Below are positions 41,279 to 50,004 of a stretch of 64,000 nt of DNA, piece by piece. Position numbers and translations under genes: made by a program. Numbering within the stretch: position 1 is the first letter of the stretch; each line of letters opens with the position of its first letter. Under the pieces are notes generated by a model. It searched no databases. It saw only the letters and a program-made list of their open reading frames with translations, and was not told the origin of the DNA. Source of the DNA: Parvibaculum sp040390855 (GTDB taxonomy: Bacteria > Pseudomonadota > Alphaproteobacteria > Parvibaculales > Parvibaculaceae); assembly GCA_040390855.1 (NCBI GenBank), contig JAZJXO010000002.1:62001-126000 (forward strand), read 5' to 3'.

Positions 41279-42556
41279 CTACAACCTCAAATCTGCGCCA
41301 TAGGCCCTGACGGCGGACACCTCGTCCATCACGCGCATGAGATTGCCGCCCCAGATTTTGCCGATGTCCTCGTCGGCATAGCCGCGACGGATCATCTCCT
41401 CGGTGACGTGAAACGTCTCGGACGCATCCGTCCAGCCCGCAATGCCTCCCCCGCCCTGAAAGTCGGATGCGATGCCGACATGGTCGACACCGATGAGCTT
41501 CACCGCATAGTCGATGTGATCGACAAGGAGCTTCACATCGGCGCGGGGATATTTTTTGTTGAGTTCGGCAATTCCGTCGAAAAACTTTTTCTTGGTCGCG
41601 GCGTCGGCGTCAAAGATCGCGTCGAGACTTGTGAAGCCCAGTGATTTTGCGAGCGCGCCGCGCAGCTTCTTTTTCTCTGGGTCCATCGGTCTGAGATACT
41701 CATCAAAGGCCACGATCTGAATGACGCCACCCTTGGCCGCGAGCGCCTTCATCTCCTCATCCGACATATTGCGCGGATGGGGATTGAGCGCGAAGACGGC
41801 GGAATGCGATGCGATGACCGGCACACGCGAGGCGGCAATCGCCTGCAGCGTTGTTGATTTGGCTGAGTGGCTCACATCAACCATGAGCCCCAGATCGTTT
41901 GCATGGGCGATGGCCTTGCGACCGAAATCGGACAGGCCACCATGCTCGCCGCCTTCATCGTTCGTCTTGTCACCAAGGTCTTTGCGCGGCTGGGCACTAT
42001 CGGCAATGTCGTTATGGCCGTTATGGACGAGGCCGAAATAGCGCGCGCCGAGATCGTAATAGGCATCCATGAGCGACAAGTCCTTGCCGATGGAATAGCC
42101 GTTCTCGATGCCGATCAGCGCGACGCTCTTGCCTTGGCCATGGATGCGGCGGATGTCGGCGGATGTCAGCGCGAGGCCCACGTCTTTGGAATATAGCTCG
42201 TCCGTCATGCGATGGATGGCGGCAAATTTGGCAAAGGCCTCGGACGCGGCTTCGGCATAGCCTGTTGCGCCCCGCCTCGTCTGGTCGACATAGGCGATAA
42301 AGAACACAGCGTCGAGCCCGCCGGATTTCATGCGCGGCAGATCGACGAGGACGGGCGGCGGATTTGATTGTGACGGATCGTAGCGCGGGCTTGCAAAGAA
42401 TGTCGGAATATCCGTATGCGTATCAATCGTGATGATGATCTTTTGAAGGTCTTTGGCGTGGTCCTCGATGGATTGCTCCGCGCCGCAGGCAGCGGTGGTG
42501 AGGGCCATAAGGAACGTGAAGGCAGGGAGAAGTGTTTTCATCGCCAATGATTTCAT
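41279..42556 (-). CDS. Membrane dipeptidase (renal dipeptidase/M19 family)
   Basis: 425 residues with a signal peptide; T-A-A-C at about residue 24 could be a lipobox, though the -3 position is not Leu. Zinc ligands are seen in D-T-H-T-D, G-I-E-N-G, D-V-S-H-S and A-S-H-S-A, and S-D-F-Q-G-G. M19 enzymes cleave dipeptides including Cys-Gly and some D-residues. The gene overlaps gshB by four bases (ATGA), so a link to glutathione turnover is plausible. The stop codon coincides with the edge of the IS3 fragment, so the natural C terminus may have been trimmed or changed. Confidence 0.88.
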   Translation of the reverse strand: MKSLAMKTLLPAFTFLMALTTAACGAEQSIEDHAKDLQKIIITIDTHTDIPTFFASPRYDPSQSNPPPVLVDLPRMKSGGLDAVFFIAYVDQTRRGATGYAEAASEAFAKFAAIHRMTDELYSKDVGLALTSADIRRIHGQGKSVALIGIENGYSIGKDLSLMDAYYDLGARYFGLVHNGHNDIADSAQPRKDLGDKTNDEGGEHGGLSDFGRKAIAHANDLGLMVDVSHSAKSTTLQAIAASRVPVIASHSAVFALNPHPRNMSDEEMKALAAKGGVIQIVAFDEYLRPMDPEKKKLRGALAKSLGFTSLDAIFDADAATKKKFFDGIAELNKKYPRADVKLLVDHIDYAVKLIGVDHVGIASDFQGGGGIAGWTDASETFHVTEEMIRRGYADEDIGKIWGGNLMRVMDEVSAVRAYGADLRL

Positions 42557-43491
42557 CTTCTGGCCTCGATCGCGTCCCAGACAAAGCTGGCGAGATTCGA
42601 GCCGTCGAAGCGGTCGATTTCCTGAATGCCGGTAGGGGAGGTCACGTTGATTTCGGTGAGGTAGTCGCCGATGACGTCGATACCGACAAAGATCAGACCA
42701 CGGCGTTTCAATTCCGGTCCGATCATCTCGCAGATGTCCTGCTCGCGTTTGGTGAGGAGGGATTTTTCGGGGCGGCCACCGACATGCATGTTGGAGCGCG
42801 CCTCGCCTTCGGCGGGAACACGGTTGATCGCGCCTGCCGGTTTGCCGTCGATCAGGATGATGCGCTTGTCGCCCTTGCGCACGTCTTTGAGATATTTCTG
42901 CACGATCACGGGTTCACGGTTGATCGAGGTGAACATTTCCAAAAGAGATGCAAGATTTTCATCGCCCTCGCGCAGACGGAAGACGCCTGCCCCGCCATTG
43001 CCGAACAAGGGCTTTATGATGATGTCGCCGAACTCGGTGCGGAAGGCTTTGATCTCTTCCGCGTCGCGACTGATCAATGTCGGCGGCAGGAGACCTTCAA
43101 AGCGGGTGGCAAACAATTTTTCCGGCGCGTTGCGCACTTCCGACGGGTCGTTGACGACGAGAACCTTGGGGTGCACCAGTTCCAGCATATGCGTCGTCGT
43201 GATGTAGCTCATGTCGAAGGGCGGGTCTTGGCGCAGGAGGACCACATCGAGATCGGTCAGGTTCATGACTTCCGACACGCCGAGCGAGAAATGATTGCCA
43301 TGCTCGCGGCGAAGCGTCAGCGAATGTCCCCGCGCATAAACGCGCCCGTCGCGCATGGAGAGATGTTTGGGCTCATAGTAAAAAAGCGTGTGGCCGCGCC
43401 GTTGCGCCTCAAGGCCCAGAGCGAAGGTTGAATCGCCGTTGATATTGATCGTCTGGACCGGGTCCATCTGGAGGGCAACATGCAAGCTCAT
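42553..43491 (-). CDS. gshB: Glutathione synthetase
   Basis: 312 residues, an ATP-grasp enzyme. D-P-V-Q-T-I-N near the N terminus, R-Q-D-P-P-F-D-M-S-Y-I, K-P-L-F-G-N-G-G-A-G-V-F-R, G-D-K-R-I-I-L-I-D-G and the final E-I-N-V-T-S-P-T-G match GshB. It adds glycine to gamma-glutamylcysteine. The family usually has K-P-L-D/Y-G-x-G-G; here the loop has Phe-Gly-Asn, a mild variation. Co-transcribed with the dipeptidase. Confidence 0.95.
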   Translation of the reverse strand: MSLHVALQMDPVQTININGDSTFALGLEAQRRGHTLFYYEPKHLSMRDGRVYARGHSLTLRREHGNHFSLGVSEVMNLTDLDVVLLRQDPPFDMSYITTTHMLELVHPKVLVVNDPSEVRNAPEKLFATRFEGLLPPTLISRDAEEIKAFRTEFGDIIIKPLFGNGGAGVFRLREGDENLASLLEMFTSINREPVIVQKYLKDVRKGDKRIILIDGKPAGAINRVPAEGEARSNMHVGGRPEKSLLTKREQDICEMIGPELKRRGLIFVGIDVIGDYLTEINVTSPTGIQEIDRFDGSNLASFVWDAIEARR

Positions 43492-43613
43492 AGGGTCTGC
43501 GGCCTTTTTCGGTTTTATCTTCGCAAGAATGTGGGGGAGACGGGGTGAAAAGACCAGAGGCGGCTTGAACTTTAAAGAATCTCAAGCGAGGCTTAGCCCA
43601 AAGAGGGGCTCCC

Positions 43614-44297
43614 ATGTTCCATGATCTCATCACCTTCGGCCTGACGACGCTGGCGGGCTATTTCGCCATTGCCAACCCGATTTCGGCAACGCCGATCTTC
43701 ATCTCGCTGACACGGGGCGACAAGCCCGATGTCAAACGCCAGATTGCCATCAATGCGGTTCTGACGGCGCTTTTCGTCGTCGTGCTGTTTTCGGTTGCGG
43801 GCAAGCTCATCTTCGAGATTTTCGGCATCACCATGTCGGCGCTGCGCATCGCGGGCGGCATTCTCGTGACGCTTGTCGGCTATCAGATGCTTCAGGGCCA
43901 TTCGTCCACCGTGCAGGTGCCCCTGCATGTCGATGGCGAAGAAGCGCGCGCCGATGTGATCGAAGCCCAACTCTCGATTGCCATTTCGCCGCTCGGAATG
44001 CCGATTATTGCCGGACCCGGCACGATTGCCACCGCCGTCGGCTTTGCCGCCAATCCCGGCATTGTCTATACAGGTGTTTCCATCGCCTCGTTCTGTGTTA
44101 TCGCGCTGCTGACCTATATCATGTTCATGCAGGCCGAACGTATCGTGCGCTTTCTGGGCGCGACGAACCTCACCGTTGTCACGCGGCTCATGGGCCTCAT
44201 TGTCGCCACCGTGGGCGTTGAAATGATGCTGACGGGCTTTGGCGACACTATCCGTGAATTTCTGGCGAGCCTGCCGCCCGGCACAAAACTCTTTTAA
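43614..44297 (+). CDS. MarC-family integral membrane protein
   Basis: 227 residues with six predicted membrane helices: F-A-I-A-N-P-I-S-A-T-P-I-F near the start and S-P-L-G-M-P-I-I-A-G-P-G-T-I-A-T in the second half are the family repeats. It is in the inner membrane; no transport function is established (earlier ideas about multiple antibiotic resistance were not upheld). Its TAA stop overlaps the stop of the convergent SirB1-like gene, so the two are packed tail to tail. Confidence 0.9.
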   Translation: MFHDLITFGLTTLAGYFAIANPISATPIFISLTRGDKPDVKRQIAINAVLTALFVVVLFSVAGKLIFEIFGITMSALRIAGGILVTLVGYQMLQGHSSTVQVPLHVDGEEARADVIEAQLSIAISPLGMPIIAGPGTIATAVGFAANPGIVYTGVSIASFCVIALLTYIMFMQAERIVRFLGATNLTVVTRLMGLIVATVGVEMMLTGFGDTIREFLASLPPGTKLF

Positions 44298-45142
44298 TTG
44301 AGTTTGGCCCTGAGCCGCCGCAACGCTTCCGATGCCATGGAGGCAAGCCCCTGTTCGCCCTGCGCCTCCGCCATATCGCGGGCAAGCGTAAAGGCCGCTG
44401 CCGCTGCCGTCATATGGCTTGCGTAAATCTCGATGCGGCCCAGTTCAAAACGAAGACCTGCGCGTTCCGGTGCGAAAGCGATCATGCGCGTCACCACTTC
44501 GCGGGCACGTTCGTGACCACCCTGCCCCAGCGAACGGCTCAGGATATTGTTCTGCAAGCGCAGCAGAATATCGCGGGCAGAGACGGAGGTGTGATGGTCG
44601 GGCGTGAGACGCGCCCCCGGCCCTTCGACCGAGCGCAAAAGATTGAGAAGGTCGGCGGGGTTGAGCGTCTGGCCGCGATTAAAGGGATCAATGATGGTCG
44701 CCTGCGGGCCCACTTGCAGGCGCAAGACAAAATGCCCCGGAAAATTCAGGCCACGCAGATCAAGCCCGAGGGTCCGGGCGACATGGAGATAGATGATGCC
44801 AAGCGCCACGGGAAGGCCCTTGCGCCGGTCGATCACTTCGGTGAGGTCGGCATTGCGGAGATCGTCATAAGCCTCATTGTCACCGCGATAGGAAAAGCGG
44901 CCCGCGATGATATTGGCGAGCACCATAGCGACGAGATCGGCATCCGCCGCCTGTTTTGCATCGGCTTTATCAAGCGCCTCGCGCGTCGCGTCGGTCAGGG
45001 CTGCAAGCTCGCCCAGATATTTCGAGCGGTCTTTGTACGGATGATCGAGAAGGGCCAGTGTCAGCGCGACGCCTGCAATATCAAGCTCATCATCGCCAAG
45101 CGCCCCTGCTGCCTTCAGCTCTGCTTCAAGCTCATCCTTCAA
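44294..45142 (-). CDS. SirB1-like transglutaminase-fold/TPR protein
   Basis: 282 residues. The transglutaminase-like core 2 domain shows R-K-G-L-P-V-A-L-G-I-I-Y-L, G-L-N-F-P-G-H-F-V-L-R and I-I-D-P-F-N-R-G; the catalytic Cys of true transglutaminases is absent, as in the rest of this family. A TPR-like tail follows. Role unknown; conserved near cell-envelope genes in proteobacteria. It ends convergently on marC. Confidence 0.85.
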   Translation of the reverse strand: MKDELEAELKAAGALGDDELDIAGVALTLALLDHPYKDRSKYLGELAALTDATREALDKADAKQAADADLVAMVLANIIAGRFSYRGDNEAYDDLRNADLTEVIDRRKGLPVALGIIYLHVARTLGLDLRGLNFPGHFVLRLQVGPQATIIDPFNRGQTLNPADLLNLLRSVEGPGARLTPDHHTSVSARDILLRLQNNILSRSLGQGGHERAREVVTRMIAFAPERAGLRFELGRIEIYASHMTAAAAAFTLARDMAEAQGEQGLASMASEALRRLRAKLN

Positions 45143-45158
45143 ACATTCAATCCTTAAT

Positions 45159-45740
45159 TCAGTTGGCCTTCACATCGACATTCGACACGACATTGCGCAC
45201 ACCTTTGATCTCGCGCGCGTGACCGATGACGCGGGCAAGCTCATCATTGTTTGCTGCACGGCCACTCAGATAGACTGTACCCCTGACCGTCTTGATCGAA
45301 TAGTTGAGACTTGCGATTTTGCTATCTGTTGTGATCGCCGTGCGGAGCTTTGTTGTGATAAGGCTGTCATCGGCTTTTTCCGAGAAGGTTGTCGGCTCGC
45401 CGGTCTGCAATTCATTGTCAACCTGACGCACGCCACCGACACTCCATGCGATTTTCGAGACGGTCGCCGAATCCTCTTCCGATTTCACAAAACCCGTCAG
45501 CACGACGCGCCCCTCGCGCACCTGTGTCGAGACACGGTCGTAAAGTGCGGCATCTTTGGCGGCCAGTCGCCGGTTGATCTCGAAGGAGATTTCATTGTCG
45601 TTGATCCCCTGTTCGAGGCCGCGATCCTGCGAGGCCATCACCGCACCTGTCGCGCCTGCGCCGATGGCCAGTGGCACACAGCCCGCCAGAGAGGCCGAGA
45701 GAACGAGCGCCGAAATCACTTGTCCGATAATCACACGCAT
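45159..45740 (-). CDS. Outer-membrane lipoprotein with two BON domains, DolP-like
   Basis: About 193 residues from the ATG at 45740; the frame is open to 45794 but the signal peptide begins at 45740. Lipobox L-A-G-C at residues 18-21 of the shorter form. Two BON domains follow (V-R-E-G-R-V-V-L-T-G-F-V and V-R-G-T-V-Y-L-S-G-R-A). E. coli DolP (YraP) has the same build, binds anionic phospholipids and supports outer membrane integrity, and lies beside yraN and rsmI as here. The gene order makes the orthology likely. Confidence 0.85.
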   Translation of the reverse strand: MRVIIGQVISALVLSASLAGCVPLAIGAGATGAVMASQDRGLEQGINDNEISFEINRRLAAKDAALYDRVSTQVREGRVVLTGFVKSEEDSATVSKIAWSVGGVRQVDNELQTGEPTTFSEKADDSLITTKLRTAITTDSKIASLNYSIKTVRGTVYLSGRAANNDELARVIGHAREIKGVRNVVSNVDVKAN

Positions 45741-45811
45741 CAAAAATCCTCGTCTCAAAAAGCCCCGCTTCTGTTTCGCCCGACGTTGCGGCAAGATTAT
45801 GGCCTGCTCAC

Positions 45812-46204
45812 TTAAGGGCGGAACGCATCGGGCAGATGGCGCGGTAGGCGACCGCGGGCTACCAGCACCATATCAAAGCGCATATCGAGCGATTGCATAG
45901 CGGGACGTGATGCGACATAGAGGCTGGCAGCGCGGAAAAGCCGACCCTGCTGATGCGGGCTCAGAGCCTCGATAGCCCTGTCAAAATCATCCGATGCTTT
46001 CACCTCGACAAAGACAATCACATTACCACGCCGCATGATCAGATCAATTTCGCCCGCTTTGGTTTTCACTCGCCGTCCCAAGAGACGGTAGAAGCGCAGC
46101 AAAAGCCACACAAGCGCATACCGCTCGGCCTGCAAGCCGAACTTATATGCTGCCGCGCCACGCGCGACCCTCGTTTTGCTTTTGAGGGGTCTCTTCCCGT
46201 TCAT
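45812..46204 (-). CDS. YraN/UPF0102 endonuclease-fold protein
   Basis: 130 residues. The restriction endonuclease-like core is seen in A-E-R-Y-A-L-V-W-L-L, T-K-A-G-E-I-D-L-I-M-R-R-G and I-V-F-V-E-V-K-A (the E-x-D ... E-V-K metal site). Function in bacteria is unproven. It overlaps rsmI by four bases, the usual rsmI-yraN pair. Confidence 0.9.
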   Translation of the reverse strand: MNGKRPLKSKTRVARGAAAYKFGLQAERYALVWLLLRFYRLLGRRVKTKAGEIDLIMRRGNVIVFVEVKASDDFDRAIEALSPHQQGRLFRAASLYVASRPAMQSLDMRFDMVLVARGRLPRHLPDAFRP

Positions 46205-47112
46205 TTTCCGCCTTCAGAAATTTCAAGCGCACGGGCATAGATGTCGCGTCGTTTGAGTCCTGTCATGGCAACGACTTCGGCGACCGCATCCTTGAGGCTG
46301 ACGCGGCCCAAAGCGTTTTCGATCATCACATCAACTTCATGGGCACAAAGCGGCACAGCGGCCTGAGGCGGGCCGACAACCACGACGATCTCGCCTCTGG
46401 GTGCGCCTTCCGCTTCAAACTGGGCGGCAAGGTCGGCAAGCGTGCCACGGCGCACCTCTTCAAAGCGCTTGGTGAGTTCGCGCGCGACCGCCGCCTCACG
46501 GACACCCAAAATCGCGGCCATATCGGCGAGCGAAGCCGCAAGGCGCGCAGCGCTTTCGAGAAAGACCAGCGTTGCGGGCACCGCAGCAAGTTCGGACAGT
46601 TCCTTGCGCCGAGCCTCCTGTTTTGCCGATAAAAACCCTGCAAACAAAAACCGGTCCGTCGGGAGACCTGCCAGCGTCAGCGCCGCCATGACGGAGGAGG
46701 CACCGGGCAGCGTCGTCACATAATGACCGGCCGCCACCGCTTCGCGCACGAGCTTATAACCGGGATCTGAAATCAGCGGCGTGCCGGCGTCCGACACGAG
46801 AGCGATTTTCGCGCCTGCACTCAGCTTATCAAGTATGAAAGGGCGCATCTCGGCTGCATTGTGATCATGGTACGGCATAAGGCGCGTGGTGAGCCCGTAA
46901 ATCGCAAAGAGCTTGGATGTGACGCGCGTGTCCTCGCAAAGCACGATGTCGGCGCCGCGCAAAATGTCGAGCGCACGCAGGGTAAGGTCAGACGCGTTGC
47001 CGATGGGTGTCGCCGTCACATAGAGACCCGCCTGCAATGGCGATGGCGCACGGCGAAGCCGCGGCTCGCTTGATGGCCCCTCCTCTTCGTCATCTGTTTC
47101 GGTATCCGGCAT
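46201..47112 (-). CDS. rsmI: 16S rRNA (cytidine-1402 2'-O)-methyltransferase
   Basis: 303 residues. Tetrapyrrole-methylase fold with Y-V-T-A-T-P-I-G-N, E-D-T-R-V-T, S-D-A-G-T-P-L-I-S-D-P-G and P-G-A-S-S-V-M-A-A-L. It methylates the 2'-hydroxyl of C1402 in the 30S decoding centre. A ~25-residue acidic leader precedes the domain. Divergent from the LpoA-like gene, as rsmI and lpoA are in E. coli. Confidence 0.94.
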   Translation of the reverse strand: MPDTETDDEEEGPSSEPRLRRAPSPLQAGLYVTATPIGNASDLTLRALDILRGADIVLCEDTRVTSKLFAIYGLTTRLMPYHDHNAAEMRPFILDKLSAGAKIALVSDAGTPLISDPGYKLVREAVAAGHYVTTLPGASSVMAALTLAGLPTDRFLFAGFLSAKQEARRKELSELAAVPATLVFLESAARLAASLADMAAILGVREAAVARELTKRFEEVRRGTLADLAAQFEAEGAPRGEIVVVVGPPQAAVPLCAHEVDVMIENALGRVSLKDAVAEVVAMTGLKRRDIYARALEISEGGK

Positions 47113-47335
47113 GGTTTTGAGACGTTTTCTTGAAAAAGGTCGGCTTTAGGACTTATTTGACAAGATTGCAGCCGTTTAGCAACAAGGTCGGCTCTGCAGG
47201 CGCTTCGTCTGGCCGGTCCCCTTCGCTTGGCGGGCTATGGCGCATATGTTTAGGCGGCGGGGCGTTTACTTGGGGTTTGGCCCCCTTTAGTGTCACCAAG
47301 CCAATTCGCGTCGTCTTTCAGGGAAGTGTTGCACT

Positions 47336-48754
47336 TTGATTTTGCATCTGTCGAAGATTTTGCATCTGTCGAACGGTTCTCGTCCGCTTGTCGCCGCTTC
47401 TCTCACAAAGTATCTGGTCACAAAGTATCTGGCGCTCGCCCTGCTCCTGCCGCTTGTCGCCGCCTGCGGCTCGTTCGGTTTTGGTGAAAAACCCGCACCG
47501 GCACCCCGCCCCGTCGTTCAGGCCCCCGTGATCCCCGTAAAACCCAAGCCCGCCACCGATCCGAGCAAGCGCGATCCTTCGTTCTTTTACACCCCGAAGT
47601 CGATGGAAGGACGCCCGATCATCCGCGTGGCGCTGCTCTTGCCGTTCAATTCAACCAAGTCCGAAATCCGTCAGCTTGCGGCCTCGCTTTATAATTCGGC
47701 GCAGCTTGCCTTGTTCGAGTTTAACAATCCCGACATTCTGTTGATGCCGAAGGCGACGGGCGGCGAAATCGCGGCACGGAACGCGGCCTCGGAGGCGATC
47801 CGCGAAGGCGCCGACATGATCCTCGGCCCGCTCTTTGCCGAAGAGGTCCGCGCCATCACGCCGGTTGCGCGCGCTGCCCATGTGCCGGTTGTCGCCTTCT
47901 CGTCAGACAGCACGGTGGCGGGCGAAGGGGTCTATCTGCTCTCCTTCCCGCCTGAGGCCGACGTTACGCGCATTGTCGATTTCGCGGTGCTGAACGGCAT
48001 GACGAAATTTGCCAGCCTCACGCCACAGGATGATTACGGTGCCCGCGTCAGCGTGGCCTTTGCCAAATCTGTCGCCGATCACGGCTCGAAACTCACCGAC
48101 AACGCGTCTTATCCGACAACCTCAATCGAGGCGATGAACCTGCCTGTGCAGCGCGTTGCCCATTATGGCGGACGCCATGCCGATCTTGTAAACAAGAAAG
48201 CGCAGCTTGCCGCTGCCAATGATGATGCGGGCCTGAAGGCGCTCGAAAATGTGGACGCGATCGGCGACCTGCCGTATCAGGCGATCTTCCTGCCTGACGG
48301 CGGTGAACGCCTGCGTGCACTCGCACCGCTGCTTCCCTATTACGATATTGATCCGCGTAAGGTGAAATTTCTCGGCACCGGCCTGTGGGACGATAAATCG
48401 CTTTGGGCGGAGCCCGCGCTCGAAGGCGGCTGGTACACAGCACCGCCACCGGAAGCGCATGAGCAATTCGTGCAGCGCTATACCGGCACCTATCACTCGA
48501 CACCGCCGCGCATAGCGAGCCTCGCTTACGACGGCGTGAGCCTTGCCGTCGCGCTCTCGCAACAGCCTGCCGAAACACGTTTTACACCCGAGACGCTCAC
48601 GCATATTGACGGCTTTGCAGGCGTTGACGGCATCTTCCGCTTCCTGCCCGACGGGCGTACGGAACGCGGACTTGCGGTTCTTGAAATCCACCCGACGGGG
48701 GCTGTTATCATTGATCCCGCGCCAGTGAGTTTCGGTGTGCCTGCGGCTTACTGA
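47336..48754 (+). CDS. LpoA-like penicillin-binding protein activator lipoprotein
   Basis: About 472 residues; there is no ATG, and TTG codons at 47336, 47342 or 47360 could start translation. The signal peptide ends in a lipobox (L-V-A-A-C). A proline-rich linker (residues ~50-80) leads into a periplasmic-binding-protein type I domain (V-A-L-L-L-P-F-N, G-P-L-F-A-E-E-V, P-V-V-A-F-S-S-D). LpoA-like proteins activate PBP1A from the outer membrane; the divergent rsmI supports this. The N-terminal TPR part of enterobacterial LpoA is missing, as usual in alphaproteobacteria. Two in-frame tandem duplications lie in the signal-peptide region. Confidence 0.82.
   Translation: MILHLSKILHLSNGSRPLVAASLTKYLVTKYLALALLLPLVAACGSFGFGEKPAPAPRPVVQAPVIPVKPKPATDPSKRDPSFFYTPKSMEGRPIIRVALLLPFNSTKSEIRQLAASLYNSAQLALFEFNNPDILLMPKATGGEIAARNAASEAIREGADMILGPLFAEEVRAITPVARAAHVPVVAFSSDSTVAGEGVYLLSFPPEADVTRIVDFAVLNGMTKFASLTPQDDYGARVSVAFAKSVADHGSKLTDNASYPTTSIEAMNLPVQRVAHYGGRHADLVNKKAQLAAANDDAGLKALENVDAIGDLPYQAIFLPDGGERLRALAPLLPYYDIDPRKVKFLGTGLWDDKSLWAEPALEGGWYTAPPPEAHEQFVQRYTGTYHSTPPRIASLAYDGVSLAVALSQQPAETRFTPETLTHIDGFAGVDGIFRFLPDGRTERGLAVLEIHPTGAVIIDPAPVSFGVPAAY
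47338..47432 (+). repeat. Two short tandem duplications in the LpoA-like signal sequence
   Basis: An 18-bp unit (GATTTTGCATCTGTCGAA) occurs twice at 47338-47373, and a 15-bp unit (TCACAAAGTATCTGG) twice at 47403-47432. Both preserve the reading frame and give repeated peptides I-L-H-L-S and T-K-Y-L-V/A. Copy-number change by slippage would lengthen or shorten the region before the lipobox. Confidence 0.85.
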
Positions 48755-48816
48755 ACTTCGAAATGAAATATGGCCGCAAAAGCAACCCGGTCACATTTGA
48801 AGGTCAATGAGTTTTT

Positions 48817-50004
48817 CTAAGCAAGCAAACGCCCCAATACGCCATTAAGCACCAAGCGACCATCAGGTGTTGCGGCGATCATGTCGCCGTCACGCGTGAG
48901 AAGGCCCTGCCCTATTAATCCGTCGAGACGCGTTGCTTCGAGTGGCTGGCCGCAGAGACGTTGAAAGCGTGAGAACGAGATGCCTTCGGTCAGGCGCAGG
49001 CCCATCAGCATCATTTCATCGCCCTGCTCTATTGGGCTCACCATGTCGCGCGTTTCGAGCCCGTGGTTTTTGTCCTTGACCGATGCAAGCCATGCGCCGG
49101 GTGCCTTGAGGCCTGCGGTCGCGATGCGGCCATTGCTCGTTGTGATGCGACCATGCGCACCGGGGCCGACGCCGACATAATCGCCATAGCGCCAATAGAC
49201 CAAGTTATGACGGCATTCGGCGTCGGGCGCAGCGTAGTTCGAAACTTCGTAGGCACACATATTATGTTCGGCGCAGATCTCGCCAGTGAGCGTGTAGAGC
49301 GCTGCGGCATGATCTTCATCAGGCAGTTTGAATGCACCGCGCTCATAGAGTTTGGCAAACGCCGTGCCTTCTTCGATGGTGAGCTGATAGAGCGAGAGAT
49401 GGTCAACTGTATGCGCGAGCGCCAAACGCAATTCGTTCGCCCATGCGTCCCGTGTTTGTTCAGGCCGCGCATAGATCAAATCAAACGAGAGGCGCGGGAA
49501 TATATCGCGGGCGAGTGCGATGGCTTTCAAGGCTTCATCTGCCGAGTGAAGACGACCCAGGAATTTGAGCTGCGCATCATCTAGAGATTGAACACCCAAT
49601 GACAGGCGGTTGACGCCCGCGGTGCGGTAGCCGATGAAGCGGGTAGCTTCGACACTTGTCGGATTGGCCTCCAAAGAAATCTCGACGTCATTATCGACAT
49701 GCCAGAGACACTGGATTGCACCGATCACGGCTTCGACGGTTGAGACGTCCATCAATGATGGTGTGCCGCCGCCGAAGAAGACGGACGAGACACGGCGGGG
49801 GCCGGTGAGGTCCCGCATAAATGTCAGTTCACGGACGAGAGCGTCTGACCAGTCACTTTGGTCAACATTGGCGACGACATGCGAGTTGAAATCGCAATAA
49901 GGGCACTTCGACAGGCAGAAAGGCCAATGGACATAAATGCCGAACCCACCTTCAGTAGGCGAGGGCAGAGCGCTTTGGTGAGAATCAGTTTTTAAAGCAG
50001 GCAT
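48817..50004 (-). CDS. hemW: HemW radical-SAM heme chaperone
   Basis: About 395 residues from the ATG at 50004 (M-P-A-L-K), overlapping the end of rdgB by 20 bases; the open frame continues inside rdgB to 50256, which is not coding. Cluster motif C-L-S-K-C-P-Y-C, F-G-G-G-T-P-S-L, and N-R-L-S-L-G-V-Q-S are characteristic. It resembles coproporphyrinogen oxidase HemN but is shorter and belongs to the HemW group, which hands heme to respiratory proteins. Confidence 0.9.
   Translation of the reverse strand: MPALKTDSHQSALPSPTEGGFGIYVHWPFCLSKCPYCDFNSHVVANVDQSDWSDALVRELTFMRDLTGPRRVSSVFFGGGTPSLMDVSTVEAVIGAIQCLWHVDNDVEISLEANPTSVEATRFIGYRTAGVNRLSLGVQSLDDAQLKFLGRLHSADEALKAIALARDIFPRLSFDLIYARPEQTRDAWANELRLALAHTVDHLSLYQLTIEEGTAFAKLYERGAFKLPDEDHAAALYTLTGEICAEHNMCAYEVSNYAAPDAECRHNLVYWRYGDYVGVGPGAHGRITTSNGRIATAGLKAPGAWLASVKDKNHGLETRDMVSPIEQGDEMMLMGLRLTEGISFSRFQRLCGQPLEATRLDGLIGQGLLTRDGDMIAATPDGRLVLNGVLGRLLA

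Larger units (their letters stand above)
40774..41282 (-). mobile_element. Partial IS3-family element (left end, orfA, start of orfB)
   Basis: The fragment includes orfA, the first 30 codons of orfB joined by an ATGA overlap, and about 45 bases before orfA reaching the dipeptidase stop codon, where a TGTAG-type end may lie. The rest of orfB and the right end are absent; comM sequence follows. Insertion into comM and then deletion of the adjoining DNA is the simplest account. Confidence 0.75.
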
